Source: Microbispora triticiradicis (GTDB lineage: Bacteria > Actinomycetota > Actinomycetes > Streptosporangiales > Streptosporangiaceae). From it: 64,000 bases of DNA. Shown here piece by piece: positions 28,783-38,034 of the stretch. Below the pieces are notes generated by a model. That model was not told the origin of the DNA and did no database searches. It saw only the letters and a list, made by a program, of their open reading frames with translations. The number at the start of each line of letters is the position of its first letter. Position 1 is the first letter of the stretch. Both the position numbers and the translations under genes were made by a program. Where the stretch lies: NCBI GenBank assembly GCA_003260025.2, contig QFZU02000031.1, positions 62,001-126,000 on the forward strand, in the 5' to 3' direction.

Positions 28783-29070
28783 CCCCGCTGCCCCGGCTCT
28801 CCGGGCGCGGAAATCCCTGACGACCGTTTCGTGCGCGAGGCCGCCAAGGCACTCGACCTTTGCGCTCTGGTAGCGGCGGACGGGAGGCGGCCTGGGGCAC
28901 CAGCGGATTTCGCTACGCGGGTCGTTTCATCCCCGGGATGTTCGCTGGTGTGCCCCATGTTGCCGCTGGCGTTGCGTTCGCTGTAGCCGCTTGGACCGCA
29001 TCGACGCCGAGCCGGTGTTCGCACCGGTGAACCCGGGTCCCGGACGATGCGTTGCGTCGCCAGACTCGCC

Positions 29071-29592
29071 CTACAGGCGACAGACCAATATGTGCGGCGC
29101 CGTACGGATGCGGGTCATCTTAATCCGCGGTGGTTCCCGCCGTACGTCGCTTTCCCTCTGTACCGGGCTGGCCTTGGTCAGGCCGGCGGCCGGACCGCCG
29201 GCCGAGGCCCATGGGTGATGCCCCGCCAGCTCGCCCGTCTGTGCGCTTGCAGCCCCAGCTTTGCCTGCGTCGGCCAGGACGGGGATCGTCTCCGCCGGGG
29301 CCGGGGTGGTTTGCCTTGGACGCGATGGGTACGGCCTCCGCACGTGCCCCCGAGGGACCTGCGGGAAGCGGGCCGGTGTTGGGGGCGGTACAGGCGGCCC
29401 CAGCGAGCTTGGCAATCCTCTCGCCATGCGCTTGCCCTCGTAGGCGATGATCTCTAGCGGGCGGTTGTCAGCGCCCGCTTCGGTACGCATGACCAGGACA
29501 TCGTCACCGCTCCACATCAGCGCCCATCCGTGGCCGTAGGCGTCCAGTCCGCGTACGTGCGCCGCGTCCACCGTGATCGCGGCCCATTCCAT
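29071..29592 (-). CDS. Hypothetical protein
   Basis: This 173-residue frame on the minus strand has AGGGGG seven bases before ATG 29592. The N-terminal 65 residues (MEWAAITVDAAHVRGLDAYG, then WALMWSGDDVLVMRTEAG) read like a genuine small domain. The rest is Pro/Ala-rich. I do not recognise the family. The 28783-29070 interval beyond it holds only short coding-like stretches without a start that I can support. Confidence 0.45.
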   Translation of the reverse strand: MEWAAITVDAAHVRGLDAYGHGWALMWSGDDVLVMRTEAGADNRPLEIIAYEGKRMARGLPSSLGPPVPPPTPARFPQVPRGHVRRPYPSRPRQTTPAPAETIPVLADAGKAGAASAQTGELAGHHPWASAGGPAAGLTKASPVQRESDVRREPPRIKMTRIRTAPHILVCRL

Positions 29593-30000
29593 GCGTGCGC
29601 CCCCTTCGGTCCCTGTCGCACCGCTGAATACGCGCGGCGGCTATTTAGTGATGCGAATCTATGGATGCTCGACGGGGCCGGTCCAGTCAAGTCAATTCGG
29701 CAGCTACTTCATGACTCTTTCGGCCTCGGCTGAAAGATTAGGTAGTGCATCCGTAGTCTTCGGTGAATTCGCCTCAACGGGACGACCTGTCTGCATTCGG
29801 GTTTGAAGCCGCACCTCGGCAAGGCGGATACCAGCAGGTGGAGGAGCTCCTTGTTAGGTGATTCTCTCCGAAACGGGGGCCGCTGAAAAATGTTCCGCGA
29901 CACGCTTGCAACGCGCGCCGATGCGAGCGATGGTCGAGCTCCACGAAATCCGAACCGGCCAAACAGCGGGCCGGTACACGGCTGGAAAGGAGCCTTATCA
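29593..30000 (+). other. Gene-free leader region with hairpin upstream of the winged-helix gene
   Basis: No gene is supported in these 408 bases. ACCGGCC (29954-29960) pairs with GGCCGGT (29969-29975) around eight bases, and AAAGGAG just before position 30001 is the ribosome site for the next gene. The region is probably the promoter and 5' leader of the 30001 gene and of the divergent 29592 gene. Confidence 0.4.
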
Positions 30001-31128
30001 ATGGTCGCTATCACCGTCACGGAAAACGCGTACGGCATGGACGCGAACGCAATTTCCGCCGCTCGCGACACGGACGACAGTGCCCCGGACATCCACACCG
30101 GCACTGCGCTGAACACCCGTGAGGAGGCCGTGTGGGCCGCGCTGGCCGCCAGCCCCGGTACGTCGGTTGCCCTGATCGCGGGTGCGGCCGGAATCAGCCG
30201 AGTGACGGCGGGAAAGATCCTCAATCAGTTCGAGGCCGAGGGCCGCGCGAGCCGTGTCCCCGGCGGACACGACGGGCGGGGCCGTACCCCCGACCTGTGG
30301 TACCCCGCCGAGGACACGACCGTCTCGGAGGGGAACGCCCCGGACGAGGCCTCTGACTCGCCCGCTGAGGTGCCCGGCTCGGATGACCCGGACGACCCGA
30401 ACGTTCCCGCCGTGATGGACATGTCCGAGGACGACGGGGACGGTGCGGACGAGGAGGAGGCCACCGCTGCGGCGGTTCCCGCAACCGATGGCCAGTTCGA
30501 CCAGGCTGACCCGGAGGGCGTGGTCTCGGCCGACGTGGCCGGTGACGACCCCGTCCCGGACAGCGGCGACGTGGGTCACGCCCTGGACGAAGCCCTTGAC
30601 TCACGCGCTGACGCGACCGACACGGACACGGACGTTCCGGCCGACGGTTCCGAGGAGACGGCCGAGGCCGAGGACCCGGCCTGGGCATGGGCGCGGACGG
30701 CCCTGCTGGAGCTGGCCGACCTGATCACCGGAGCAGTCGGGGCGTTCGACGACGACGGGGACGCGGTCACGGCGTTGGGCCGGTTGGAGATGGCCATGGC
30801 CAAGGCTCCGCAGGCACACCGCGACGCCCGCGCCGTGTTGACCGGCACCAACCCCTCCGGCAGGGGAACGGGCGGACGTGTGAGCACCGGCGGCACTACG
30901 GGCGCGGGTGGGGCTCGTCCCGGTCATCTGCGTGACAGGGTGCTGTCCCACCTGCTCGACCACCCGGGGAAGGACTTCACCCCGTACGAGATCGGCCGGG
31001 TATTGGAGAGCTCGTCCGGCGCGGTCGCCAACGCCCTGGACCGCCTGGTCGGTCTCGGTCAGGCCGAGCTGACCTGCGAGCGCCCCCGCCGCTACGCCCT
31101 CGCCGTCAACCCCGCCCCCGGCGACTGA
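30001..31128 (+). CDS. Protein with two winged-helix-like domains joined by an acidic linker
   Basis: This 375-residue protein starts at ATG 30001, preceded by AAAGGAG. Residues about 38-85 form a winged-helix-like region (REEAVWAALAASPGTSVALI, then AGISRVTAGKILNQFEAEGR). A long Asp/Glu-rich linker follows (about 100-230). A second winged helix lies at the C-terminus (RDRVLSHLLDHPGKDFTP, then GAVANALDRLVGLGQAEL). The acidic middle is unusually extended. It starts a block of accessory genes of the mobile element. It is probably a DNA-binding regulator or partition-type protein; no specific function can be assigned. Confidence 0.65.
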   Translation: MVAITVTENAYGMDANAISAARDTDDSAPDIHTGTALNTREEAVWAALAASPGTSVALIAGAAGISRVTAGKILNQFEAEGRASRVPGGHDGRGRTPDLWYPAEDTTVSEGNAPDEASDSPAEVPGSDDPDDPNVPAVMDMSEDDGDGADEEEATAAAVPATDGQFDQADPEGVVSADVAGDDPVPDSGDVGHALDEALDSRADATDTDTDVPADGSEETAEAEDPAWAWARTALLELADLITGAVGAFDDDGDAVTALGRLEMAMAKAPQAHRDARAVLTGTNPSGRGTGGRVSTGGTTGAGGARPGHLRDRVLSHLLDHPGKDFTPYEIGRVLESSSGAVANALDRLVGLGQAELTCERPRRYALAVNPAPGD

Positions 31129-31372
31129 TGGCGGCCCGGGGTGGGCCTCCCCGAGGCGGCCCACCCCACAGCAACAGCCCCGGTACCTGGGTGGACGGCC
31201 GGTATGGCCCTCGCATCGGCCGCGACGTGGCCACGGTGCCGTCGCTCACCTGCCCCGTTTGGCATCCGTGGCCAGACGTCCCAACGCGTCCGGGACAGGC
31301 CGTCCGCCCTCTCTGATCGCCCGCCTACTCATCTGTTCGTTCGGTTTCACCCAACGCCAAGGAGGCACTGTC

Positions 31373-32374
31373 ATGGCCCACGAGATCGAGATCTTCGCCG
31401 ACGGGTCCGCCGGATTCGCCGCTGGGATCAAGCCCGGCTGGCACCGGCTTGGCTACACCGCGCCCGGCCCGATGACGGCCGAGGAGCTCCTGGCCCGCGC
31501 CCAGCTCGCCGCCTGGAACGTCCGCAAGGTGCCGGTCGGCACGGTCACCGATCCGGACACCGGGCGGTCCGTGACCGCAGAGGAGGACTTCCTGGTCGTC
31601 CGTACCAACCCGGTCACGGGTGAGCCGGAACGGCTCGGCATGGTCGGAAAGGACTACAAGGTCGTCCAAAACGAGGAGGTCGCCGAGTTCCTGCAGACCC
31701 TGGTCGACGAGTCTGGAGCGATCTTCGACACGGGCGGCTCGCTGAACGGCGGACGGCGCGTGTTCGTCACGATGCGCCTGCCCGAGCCGCTGATGGTCGG
31801 CGGATTCGACCGGGTCGACCTGTATCTGGCGGCGTTCTCCCGGCATGACGGCTGGGGTGCGTTCACCACGGTCGCCACCCCTGTCCGAGTGGTGTGTGCG
31901 AACACCGAACGCGCCGCGCTGCGAAACCACGCCTCGATGTTCAAGGTCCGCCACACCGGCCATATCGCGGGCCGTATCGCCGAGGCACGTGAGGCGCTGA
32001 AGCTGACGTGGCGGCACGGCGAGGCATTCGCCGCCGAGGCCGAGAGGCTGCTCGCGACGCCGATGGACCTGAAGGAGTTCCGGCAGTTCGCCGCCGCACT
32101 TCACCCGATGCCCACCGACGCGAAACCCGTTACCCGCCGCAACTACGAGCTGGCGATGCGCCAGCTGGAGCTGTTGTTCACGGACGCGCCGACGAACGAG
32201 CCGATCCGGGGAACCCGCTGGGCGGCCTACAACGCGGTCACCGAGCGTCTGGATCACCGCAGCCCGGTCATCGGCCGCCGCGAGGCCGAGATCGTGCGGG
32301 CCGAGCGTGCGCTGTTGGACGACCACGCCCACTCGAAGATCAAGACGCGGGCGTTCCAGATGCTCGCTGCCTGA
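31373..32374 (+). CDS. DUF932 phage/plasmid-like protein
   Basis: The protein is 333 residues from ATG 31373, with AAGGAGG at 31359-31365. It belongs to the DUF932 (TIGR03299) phage/plasmid-like family: characteristic segments are KPGWHRLGYTAPGPMTAEE, MVGKDYKVVQNEEVAEFL and VVCANTERAALR. Members sit on phages, plasmids and conjugative elements; their biochemical role is unknown. The 31129-31372 interval before it holds no gene. Confidence 0.85.
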   Translation: MAHEIEIFADGSAGFAAGIKPGWHRLGYTAPGPMTAEELLARAQLAAWNVRKVPVGTVTDPDTGRSVTAEEDFLVVRTNPVTGEPERLGMVGKDYKVVQNEEVAEFLQTLVDESGAIFDTGGSLNGGRRVFVTMRLPEPLMVGGFDRVDLYLAAFSRHDGWGAFTTVATPVRVVCANTERAALRNHASMFKVRHTGHIAGRIAEAREALKLTWRHGEAFAAEAERLLATPMDLKEFRQFAAALHPMPTDAKPVTRRNYELAMRQLELLFTDAPTNEPIRGTRWAAYNAVTERLDHRSPVIGRREAEIVRAERALLDDHAHSKIKTRAFQMLAA

Positions 32375-32538
32375 TCGGGCGTTCGGCATTCCCGCCCTCC
32401 CCCTTGCTCGTCCGGTACGGCTCGGCGCGGGGCCGTACCGGACCCATCCCTGGAAACCGCACCTCGGTTCGGGACCAGCCCGCGCAACTACAGCAAGGGG
32501 CCTTTTGGCCCCTCGGATCACCGATCGAAGGAGAAACC

Positions 32539-32973
32539 GTGGGCCTGTTCGAGCAGATCGCTATCGACTACCTCATCGACGCCACCCGCACTCTGGACGA
32601 AGCCGCCAGCCGCTTCGCGTCGGCATGGGAGACGGGGGAGTGCGTTACGGCCGAGGACTTGTCCCGAGCCGCCGTCGCGCAACACCTTCGCGACTGGTGG
32701 CAGCAGGTCATGAACCAGATCGACGCCGATGAGGCGGTCGACACCGTGACCGCGATCATGGAGAGCCGCCGGGCCGCCGAAGCATACCTGATCAGCGCCA
32801 GCCAGCTCTCGTACGGCGAATTGTTCACCCAGGCCATGGCCCAGGCCCGACGTCAGGCCGCCCGGCAGTACCTGGACTCCACCCGGCATCTCGCCGAGGC
32901 ACTCACCGGCCCCACCTCCGCTGGCCGCTCGGCCCCCGCCACCGGCGCGGCCGGTGCAGAGCGCCGGGCGTGA
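32539..32973 (+). CDS. Small helical protein, copy 1 of a tandem family
   Basis: The protein is 144 residues from GTG 32539, with AAGGAG at 32528-32533. Mostly helical. The segment VAQHLRDWWQQVMNQIDADE and the C-terminal ARRQAARQYLDSTRHLAEAL align with segments of the genes at 33014 and 34156, so the three form a diverged tandem family. No known domain is recognised. It lies in the accessory block of the mobile element. Confidence 0.6.
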   Translation: MGLFEQIAIDYLIDATRTLDEAASRFASAWETGECVTAEDLSRAAVAQHLRDWWQQVMNQIDADEAVDTVTAIMESRRAAEAYLISASQLSYGELFTQAMAQARRQAARQYLDSTRHLAEALTGPTSAGRSAPATGAAGAERRA

Positions 32974-33013
32974 AGGCCCTGCAAACCAGTTTCCAGAAAG
33001 GACATGGCCCACC

Positions 33014-33628
33014 ATGAACGTCGGTACCGAGTCCGCCATCGGCGACGCAGCGGGCGAATCCGCCAGAGGATCGCAGCTCGGCCCACTGCAGGAGCCCAGC
33101 GGGCCTCCGGCACCCGAGCGCTCCACGCTTCCAGGCGCTCCCACCCCGGCCACCGTCCCGAGCTTCCCGGACACGTTCGCCGGGCCGGAGGCCCCGGACG
33201 GCGGCGAAGCCGAGAGGCTGGCGGCCCGGGTTGCTGAGGTCGTCGCCCACGCTCGGCACGCCGATTACGCGGCATCCGCTGCGTTGGTCTGTCGAATCCA
33301 GCGCGGTCACCAGCTCACCTCCGAGCCGCTCTACAGCGTGGTCTACTCCCACGCCCTGCGCACCTGGTGGGAACAGGTCCCGGCTCAGATCAGCGAGAAC
33401 AGTGTCGACGTCGTGCACGCCGTGCGGCGAGTTCGCGCGTGGGCGCGGCACCACCTGACCGGCGAACCAGCCGCCGCGCGGCCGGGCACGCTGTTCGACC
33501 ACGCGCTCGCGCACGCCTCCCGGGCCGCCGCCCGCCACTTCCTGGCAGCCTCGGGCGAACTCCTTGCCAGCCGGGCGGACGCCGAGACGGCTACCGCTGA
33601 ACCAAGCCAGCACCAGAACGGCCGATGA
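33014..33628 (+). CDS. Small helical protein, copy 2 of a tandem family
   Basis: The protein is 204 residues from ATG 33014 (AGAAAGGA upstream). A Pro-rich N-terminal 70 residues precedes a helical core: SHALRTWWEQVPAQISENSV, then VRAWARHHLTG and LFDHALAHASRAAARHFLAA. The same order (xxWW, VRAW, LFDHAL/LFEHAL, xxxRHFL) recurs in the 34156 gene, and the WW and C-terminal parts recur in the 32539 gene. Function unknown. Confidence 0.6.
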   Translation: MNVGTESAIGDAAGESARGSQLGPLQEPSGPPAPERSTLPGAPTPATVPSFPDTFAGPEAPDGGEAERLAARVAEVVAHARHADYAASAALVCRIQRGHQLTSEPLYSVVYSHALRTWWEQVPAQISENSVDVVHAVRRVRAWARHHLTGEPAAARPGTLFDHALAHASRAAARHFLAASGELLASRADAETATAEPSQHQNGR

Positions 33629-33709
33629 GGCCAACCGGCCTACCTCAACTCTGACCGGCTTCTTCTCGGCCGGCTGCCTGAAGCACCTCGCAGAAAGGAA
33701 CCGTTAACC

Positions 33710-34090
33710 ATGACCGTCACCCGCGCCGACGCGAGCCGGGACGACACCGAGGCGTTCCGCTTCCTGGCCTGGGCCTGGAACGTCACCGCCGCCAAGACGT
33801 ACGCCGAAGGCCGGGCACCCGAAGGGCGGCTGTGCCCCCGCGCATGGGCAGGCTTCCTGTCCGCGATCTGGATCAACGAGGACCACATCAGCGAGGTGGA
33901 CCTTTCGGCCCCGCTCATCGCGGTCCCTATCCCGAACGCCGGGCCCCTCATCATCGACGGCTGGCACCGGATCGCCCGCGCCCTGCGCGAGCAGGTCACC
34001 GAGCTACCGGTGATCACCCTGACCGAGCAGGAGGAGTACGCCTGCCGGATCTATGGCGGCGACAAGGCTCCCACCGCCCGGTTCCGCTGA
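33710..34090 (+). CDS. ParB-like small protein, copy 1
   Basis: The protein is 126 residues from ATG 33710, with AGAAAGGA upstream. The centre (PLIAVPIPNAGPLIIDGWHR, then IARALREQVTELPVI) resembles the ParB/sulfiredoxin-like fold with its GxHR-type motif. The C-terminus EEYACRIYGG is nearly identical to that of the 34554 gene. The N-terminus RFLAWAWNVTAAKTYAEGR also matches that gene. Function unknown; a nuclease or NTP-binding role is only suggested by the fold. Confidence 0.6.
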   Translation: MTVTRADASRDDTEAFRFLAWAWNVTAAKTYAEGRAPEGRLCPRAWAGFLSAIWINEDHISEVDLSAPLIAVPIPNAGPLIIDGWHRIARALREQVTELPVITLTEQEEYACRIYGGDKAPTARFR

Positions 34091-34155
34091 CTCCATCCCA
34101 TCCGGCGGCCGGGCGGAGATCCGGCTCCATCACCCGCACCAAGGAGCGATCAATC

Positions 34156-34557
34156 ATGGAAACGCTGGAAGCACTCATACGACGCAACGAGCGCACCAGC
34201 CGGGCCAAGTACGAAGCGGCTGCGGCCGAGCTGACCGGCCAGCTCGACAGGCGTTACCGGCTGACGTCCACGGTCCTGCAGGAAGTGACGTATGCCCAGG
34301 CCCATCACGTGTGGTGGGACATGGTGCTCATGCAGACCGACAAGTACGACGTGGAGGTAGAGGAGGCCCTCGGCCTCGTCCGAGCATGGACCACCCGCTA
34401 CGTGGAGACCGCCCTGGCCCGGGCCGTACCGGTTCCCCGTGTGGCGGAGACGGGGGGCACGGCAGCCGACCTGTTCGAGCATGCCCTGTCCGTCACCGGC
34501 CTGGAGGCGGGCCACCGCTTCCTGTCGGCCACCGAGGGGGGCCGAGCAGCGTCATGA
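34156..34557 (+). CDS. Small helical protein, copy 3 of a tandem family
   Basis: The protein is 133 residues from ATG 34156, with AAGGAG at 34141-34146. HHVWWDMVLMQTDKYDVE, LVRAWTTRYVETAL and DLFEHALSVTGLEAGHRFL line up with the 33014 gene. It overlaps the next ParB-like gene by ATGA. The unit (helical protein followed by a ParB-like protein) thus occurs twice: 33014+33710 and 34156+34554. Confidence 0.6.
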   Translation: METLEALIRRNERTSRAKYEAAAAELTGQLDRRYRLTSTVLQEVTYAQAHHVWWDMVLMQTDKYDVEVEEALGLVRAWTTRYVETALARAVPVPRVAETGGTAADLFEHALSVTGLEAGHRFLSATEGGRAAS

Positions 34558-34907
34558 TGACCGAGGTCGAGACCTTCCGTCTGATGGGGTGGACCTGGGA
34601 CGTGTCCGCCGCCAAGAAGTATGCGGCTAGCCGTCACCCGGGTGGGCACCTGCGGCCGCGTCACTGGGCCGGGTTGCTGGCCCTGATTGACATCGACCAG
34701 CTGCACGCCGATCTGGTGGACCTGGGCGAGCCGCTGATCGCCGTACCGGCCTCACCCCGGGGCGGTCCGTTGGTCATCGACGGCTGGCACCGTATCGCCC
34801 GCGCGTTGCGGGAAGGGGTCGCCGAGCTGCCGGTGATCCTGTTGAGCAAGGAGGAGGAATACGCCTGCCGGATTCACGGCGGGAGCAGGTGCAACGGCTG
34901 GGCATAG
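34554..34907 (+). CDS. ParB-like small protein, copy 2
   Basis: The protein is about 117 residues from ATG 34554 (ATG 34557 is an alternative), overlapping the previous stop. FRLMGWTWDVSAAKKYAASR, then PLVIDGWHRIARALREGVAEL and KEEEYACRIHGG, closely follow the 33710 protein. It is a tandem duplicate of that gene. The shared GWHRIARALRE block is the likely functional site. Function unknown. Confidence 0.6.
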   Translation: MMTEVETFRLMGWTWDVSAAKKYAASRHPGGHLRPRHWAGLLALIDIDQLHADLVDLGEPLIAVPASPRGGPLVIDGWHRIARALREGVAELPVILLSKEEEYACRIHGGSRCNGWA

Positions 34908-35010
34908 CTGCCCGGCGGTGCAGGTGGTGTGCCCCGGTCGCGCAGGACATGTGCGCGGCCGGGGCGTACCTCCTGCACCACCGGACGCCGATGACCGGAT
35001 CGGACAAGCT

Positions 35011-35961
35011 TCATTGGGGCGGAGAGGAAGCGGAGGCGGCGCGCTGCTGCTGAAGCCGCTTACGGAGCGCATCGAGGGACACCTTTCCTTGCGGCGTCTC
35101 GACCCGCCAGAAGGTCCAGCCGTTCACCTCGTACCCCGCTAGCTCCTGCGCGGGGTTGGACACCGCCTCGCGCCGCGTACCACGGAACTGGAGGCTGCCG
35201 TCGGGATTGACCACGGCTGTGTCTGTGTGGGACCGCGACTTGGGGACGAGGACCGTCCCGGGAGGTACCAGGCCCTCTCGAACCAGGTCGATCAACTTGA
35301 TGTCGCTCTTGGTCTTCGTGGACTTCTTCCCCTTCGGCGTCGTCGCGCTCGGGCTCGAGGTCGCGACGACGGGACGGCCAGTCTCGCGGGTCGTCTTTCC
35401 TCGCTGGCTCTTTCGCAAGTCGAAGACCCGCCGCCCGGCGACGGGAGGGGTGGCGGTGAGCCTGTGGCCGAGGATGTGCAGCGTGTGCAGTACCGGGGGA
35501 ATGTAGGTGCGCAGGCTGAGCTGCTCCTCGACGGAGATGCTGTCGTCCTGGGGCCGGTTGCCGTTGTGCAGCTGGACCTGGCCCGAGGCGTGTAGCAGGT
35601 CGTAGAGGTGGCCTTCCAGCCAGCCGGCCTCGGCGCTGTTCAGCGTCTTCTTCGAGTCTCGGCGTATGAGGACGGCCCGGTACCAATGATCTCGGGCCTT
35701 GAGATGTTCGCGGAGGCGGCTGCGCAGCCCTCGGGAGGCGGCCTTGCCCACGTAGGCGCCCCACCGGCCCGTGAGGTCGGGGCGGTCCAGGAGCAGGTAG
35801 ACACCAGGCACGTCCCACTCGGGACCCAGGCGGGTCAGGGTGGCGCGTTCGGTGACCACGATCCCGACCACCGAGTGCTCAACGGTGATCTCAAAAGGGC
35901 CGTCCAGCGTCAGGGGAAGGGACACGCTCAGATGCGCGGTGGTGGGCTCCTGTACCTGCAT
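35011..35961 (-). CDS. GIY-YIG nuclease fused to a RAMA domain
   Basis: The protein is 316 residues from ATG 35961, chosen because AAGGAGG lies 8 bases upstream; GTG 35982 and ATG 35979 are longer alternatives. The GIY-YIG-type nuclease core is GVYLLLDRPDLTGRWGAYVG with RLREHL and a downstream Glu (AGWLEGHLYDLL). After a Lys/Thr-rich linker comes a RAMA domain (about 215-300: DLVREGLVPPGTVLV, then GWTFWRVETPQGKVSLDALR). RAMA is associated with restriction enzymes and adenine methylases, so the fusion suggests a DNA nuclease that senses or is linked to DNA modification. It diverges from the gene at 36196. Defence or counter-defence role is inference. Confidence 0.75.
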   Translation of the reverse strand: MQVQEPTTAHLSVSLPLTLDGPFEITVEHSVVGIVVTERATLTRLGPEWDVPGVYLLLDRPDLTGRWGAYVGKAASRGLRSRLREHLKARDHWYRAVLIRRDSKKTLNSAEAGWLEGHLYDLLHASGQVQLHNGNRPQDDSISVEEQLSLRTYIPPVLHTLHILGHRLTATPPVAGRRVFDLRKSQRGKTTRETGRPVVATSSPSATTPKGKKSTKTKSDIKLIDLVREGLVPPGTVLVPKSRSHTDTAVVNPDGSLQFRGTRREAVSNPAQELAGYEVNGWTFWRVETPQGKVSLDALRKRLQQQRAASASSPPQ

Positions 35962-36195
35962 GCCCCGGGCCTCCTTCATCACGAGCGAACCGAGATCTTC
36001 TCGGAGGGTACCGAAGCGATACCGTCAAGTGGCCGTGTGCTGCGAACGGTTCGCACTCAACAGCCCGTTGGCGCTGCCAAGCGCTCCGTTTCAGGCTGGA
36101 GTCTCTCAGCCGAGGTGCGGCTGCCGACGGTGAGCTAGTTCTGTCGGTGTATGTGCGTACCTTGTCCCTGCCAGAGTCAAGAGCAGGGAGGGGAG

Positions 36196-36918
36196 ATGTT
36201 CGATCGCGGCGTGGACTATCCGACAGCGGTCGCCAGCTACGACGACGAGGGTGTGGACGCGGCCATCGACTGGTGCTGCGAGCACATGGAGGACGGCGAC
36301 ACGCTGACCGTGTGGACTAGCTTGAAGTCCAACCTGCGGAACTGCTCGCAGCTGGAACAGCTTGTGAACCGGCACTCCAACGTCAAGCATGTCATCGGCA
36401 GGGGCGGCGGATCAGTCCGTGGCAAAGGCCCGGTGCTGATGGCGTGGGCAGACATGGACGACATCGGGAAGCTGGTGCGATACGGCGGCCACAAAATCCG
36501 GGCGCTGTGCGTCATCACCTGGAACGAGGATGCGATCAGGCCGTGGGTATCAGCCGCAAGGCCAACGGTCCTCGGCGATGGCTCGGCATGGGAGGACTTG
36601 ACACCCGAACTGGACCCCGTCGTCGTTGAGGCGATGAAGAGCCTCACACGGACGGTCAACCACAACAACACTATCTCGGGAGGCTTCGAGAAGGATGTGG
36701 TGGTGAGTACCCTGCTCGCACTTCACGACGCCGGTATACGAATGGATGGTGAGGCGATGCAGGGCTGGGCCCTCGTAAACGGGTGGTCCGGTAAGAACCC
36801 TAAACACCTGGCCAAATACGTGGAGGACATCAACGCAGGGAAACGCCCCCGTTGCAATCACGTGCTCCGAGCGGACTACATCGACAACCTTCGGCGCCGA
36901 GCTGCGAAGGGCGAGTAG
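36196..36918 (+). CDS. Hypothetical protein
   Basis: The protein is 240 residues from ATG 36196; AGGGAGGGG is directly upstream, and a longer start at 36151 is unlikely. N-terminal block MEDGDTLTVWTSLKSNLRN and KHVIGRGGGSVRGKGPVL alternate beta and helix; the C-terminal half (GFEKDVVVSTLLALHDAGIR, then EAMQGWALVNGWSGKNPKHL) is helical. It ends KRPRCNHVLRADYIDNLRRR. I recognise no family. It diverges from the GIY-YIG-RAMA gene and could be its partner, but nothing proves it. Confidence 0.55.
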   Translation: MFDRGVDYPTAVASYDDEGVDAAIDWCCEHMEDGDTLTVWTSLKSNLRNCSQLEQLVNRHSNVKHVIGRGGGSVRGKGPVLMAWADMDDIGKLVRYGGHKIRALCVITWNEDAIRPWVSAARPTVLGDGSAWEDLTPELDPVVVEAMKSLTRTVNHNNTISGGFEKDVVVSTLLALHDAGIRMDGEAMQGWALVNGWSGKNPKHLAKYVEDINAGKRPRCNHVLRADYIDNLRRRAAKGE

Positions 36919-37116
36919 AGTCCCACCGTCCCTGAGCCTCCTATCCCTCGAGGAATTCTCCGCGATCTGGCTTCCGCCGGGCGAGCTGGGTGAGCGGAGT
37001 CTGGTAGCCGCGCCCGAGGCGGCGGGGTTCTTGTCCCCGGAACGAGCGAGCAGGCTGCTGGCCAGTCTTGCCGCTCGCGACCCCGGGACTGTGCACCTGG
37101 AAGACGGCCTGTCTCC

Positions 37117-38034
37117 CTAACGAGCTTCAGAGGCGATCGGCCGCGTGAAGCCGACGAGGTCTGCCCGCTCGTACAGTGCGATTTTGACGACCTCGCGGCT
37201 GTTGGGGGCGTGAATCATCTGCCCGTTCCCGATGACGATGCCGACGTGGCCGGGGCCATCCTGCTCCATTCGGAAGAAGGCCAGGTCTCCTGGCTGCTCC
37301 TGCCCGGCTGGGATGCGCGAGCCGTGCCGCCATTGGTCGGCGGCGACGCGGGGGATGGTGATTCCGGCGGCCTGGAAGGCGCGCATCGTGAGGCCGGAGC
37401 AGTCGAAGGCGGCCGGACCTTCGGCTCCCCATCGGTACGGTTTGCCGAGCTGGGCGTAGGCGTAGGCGATGACGGCGGCGACCTGCTCGCCGGGGATGAC
37501 GGGCACGCAGGAGCCGGTGAACGTGTCGACTACCTGCTGGGCGAGCGCTTCCCATCGCGCGTATGCGTTGGGGGTGGCGGATCGCTGGACGGCTTGGGCG
37601 GCTTTGGTGAGCGGAAGCTGTTCCCACCTGCGTACGGTGACGAGCCGCTTGTAGAAGCTGCGGGAGGCGTAGGCCGGGTCGAGGATCTGCTCGGGAGTTC
37701 CCCAGCCTTGGGAGGGACGCTGTTGGAACAGCCCGAGGGAGTCCAGGTGCCCATGCGGGAGGTTGCGCAGCCCGGATTCCTGGAGGGCGGTGGCGACGGC
37801 GATGACGGCGGCACGGGCCGGAAGCCCGAGCTGCAAGGCGGTCTGGATGATAAGGGTGGCGTTTCCGCGCTGTTCCTCGTCCAGCTCCGCGACAGCCCCG
37901 GACCGGATATCAGCGGGCGCGGCGAGGACGCAGGTCGTGTCTCCGCCGGAGCTGGTGAACATGCCGGTGGCTGCTGCGGTGAAGGCGATGACGAAGAGCA
38001 GGAGTACGGCGGCGCCGGCCGCGGCGGCGTTCAT
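37117..38034 (-). CDS. NlpC/P60 peptidoglycan hydrolase of the conjugation locus (VirB1-like role)
   Basis: The protein is 305 residues from ATG 38034, overlapping the replication-relaxation gene by ATGA. The frame runs further upstream, but that stretch is a shadow of the neighbouring gene. An N-terminal hydrophobic segment (VLLLFVIAFTAAATG) would export or anchor it. A helical lysozyme-like region (about 75-165: AVATALQESGLRNLPHGHLD, then SLGLFQQRPSQGWGT) precedes the NlpC/P60 domain with catalytic Cys in FDCSGLT and His in GHVGIVIG. It should open the cell wall for the conjugation channel. Last gene of the minus-strand transfer operon. Confidence 0.85.
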   Translation of the reverse strand: MNAAAAGAAVLLLFVIAFTAAATGMFTSSGGDTTCVLAAPADIRSGAVAELDEEQRGNATLIIQTALQLGLPARAAVIAVATALQESGLRNLPHGHLDSLGLFQQRPSQGWGTPEQILDPAYASRSFYKRLVTVRRWEQLPLTKAAQAVQRSATPNAYARWEALAQQVVDTFTGSCVPVIPGEQVAAVIAYAYAQLGKPYRWGAEGPAAFDCSGLTMRAFQAAGITIPRVAADQWRHGSRIPAGQEQPGDLAFFRMEQDGPGHVGIVIGNGQMIHAPNSREVVKIALYERADLVGFTRPIASEAR

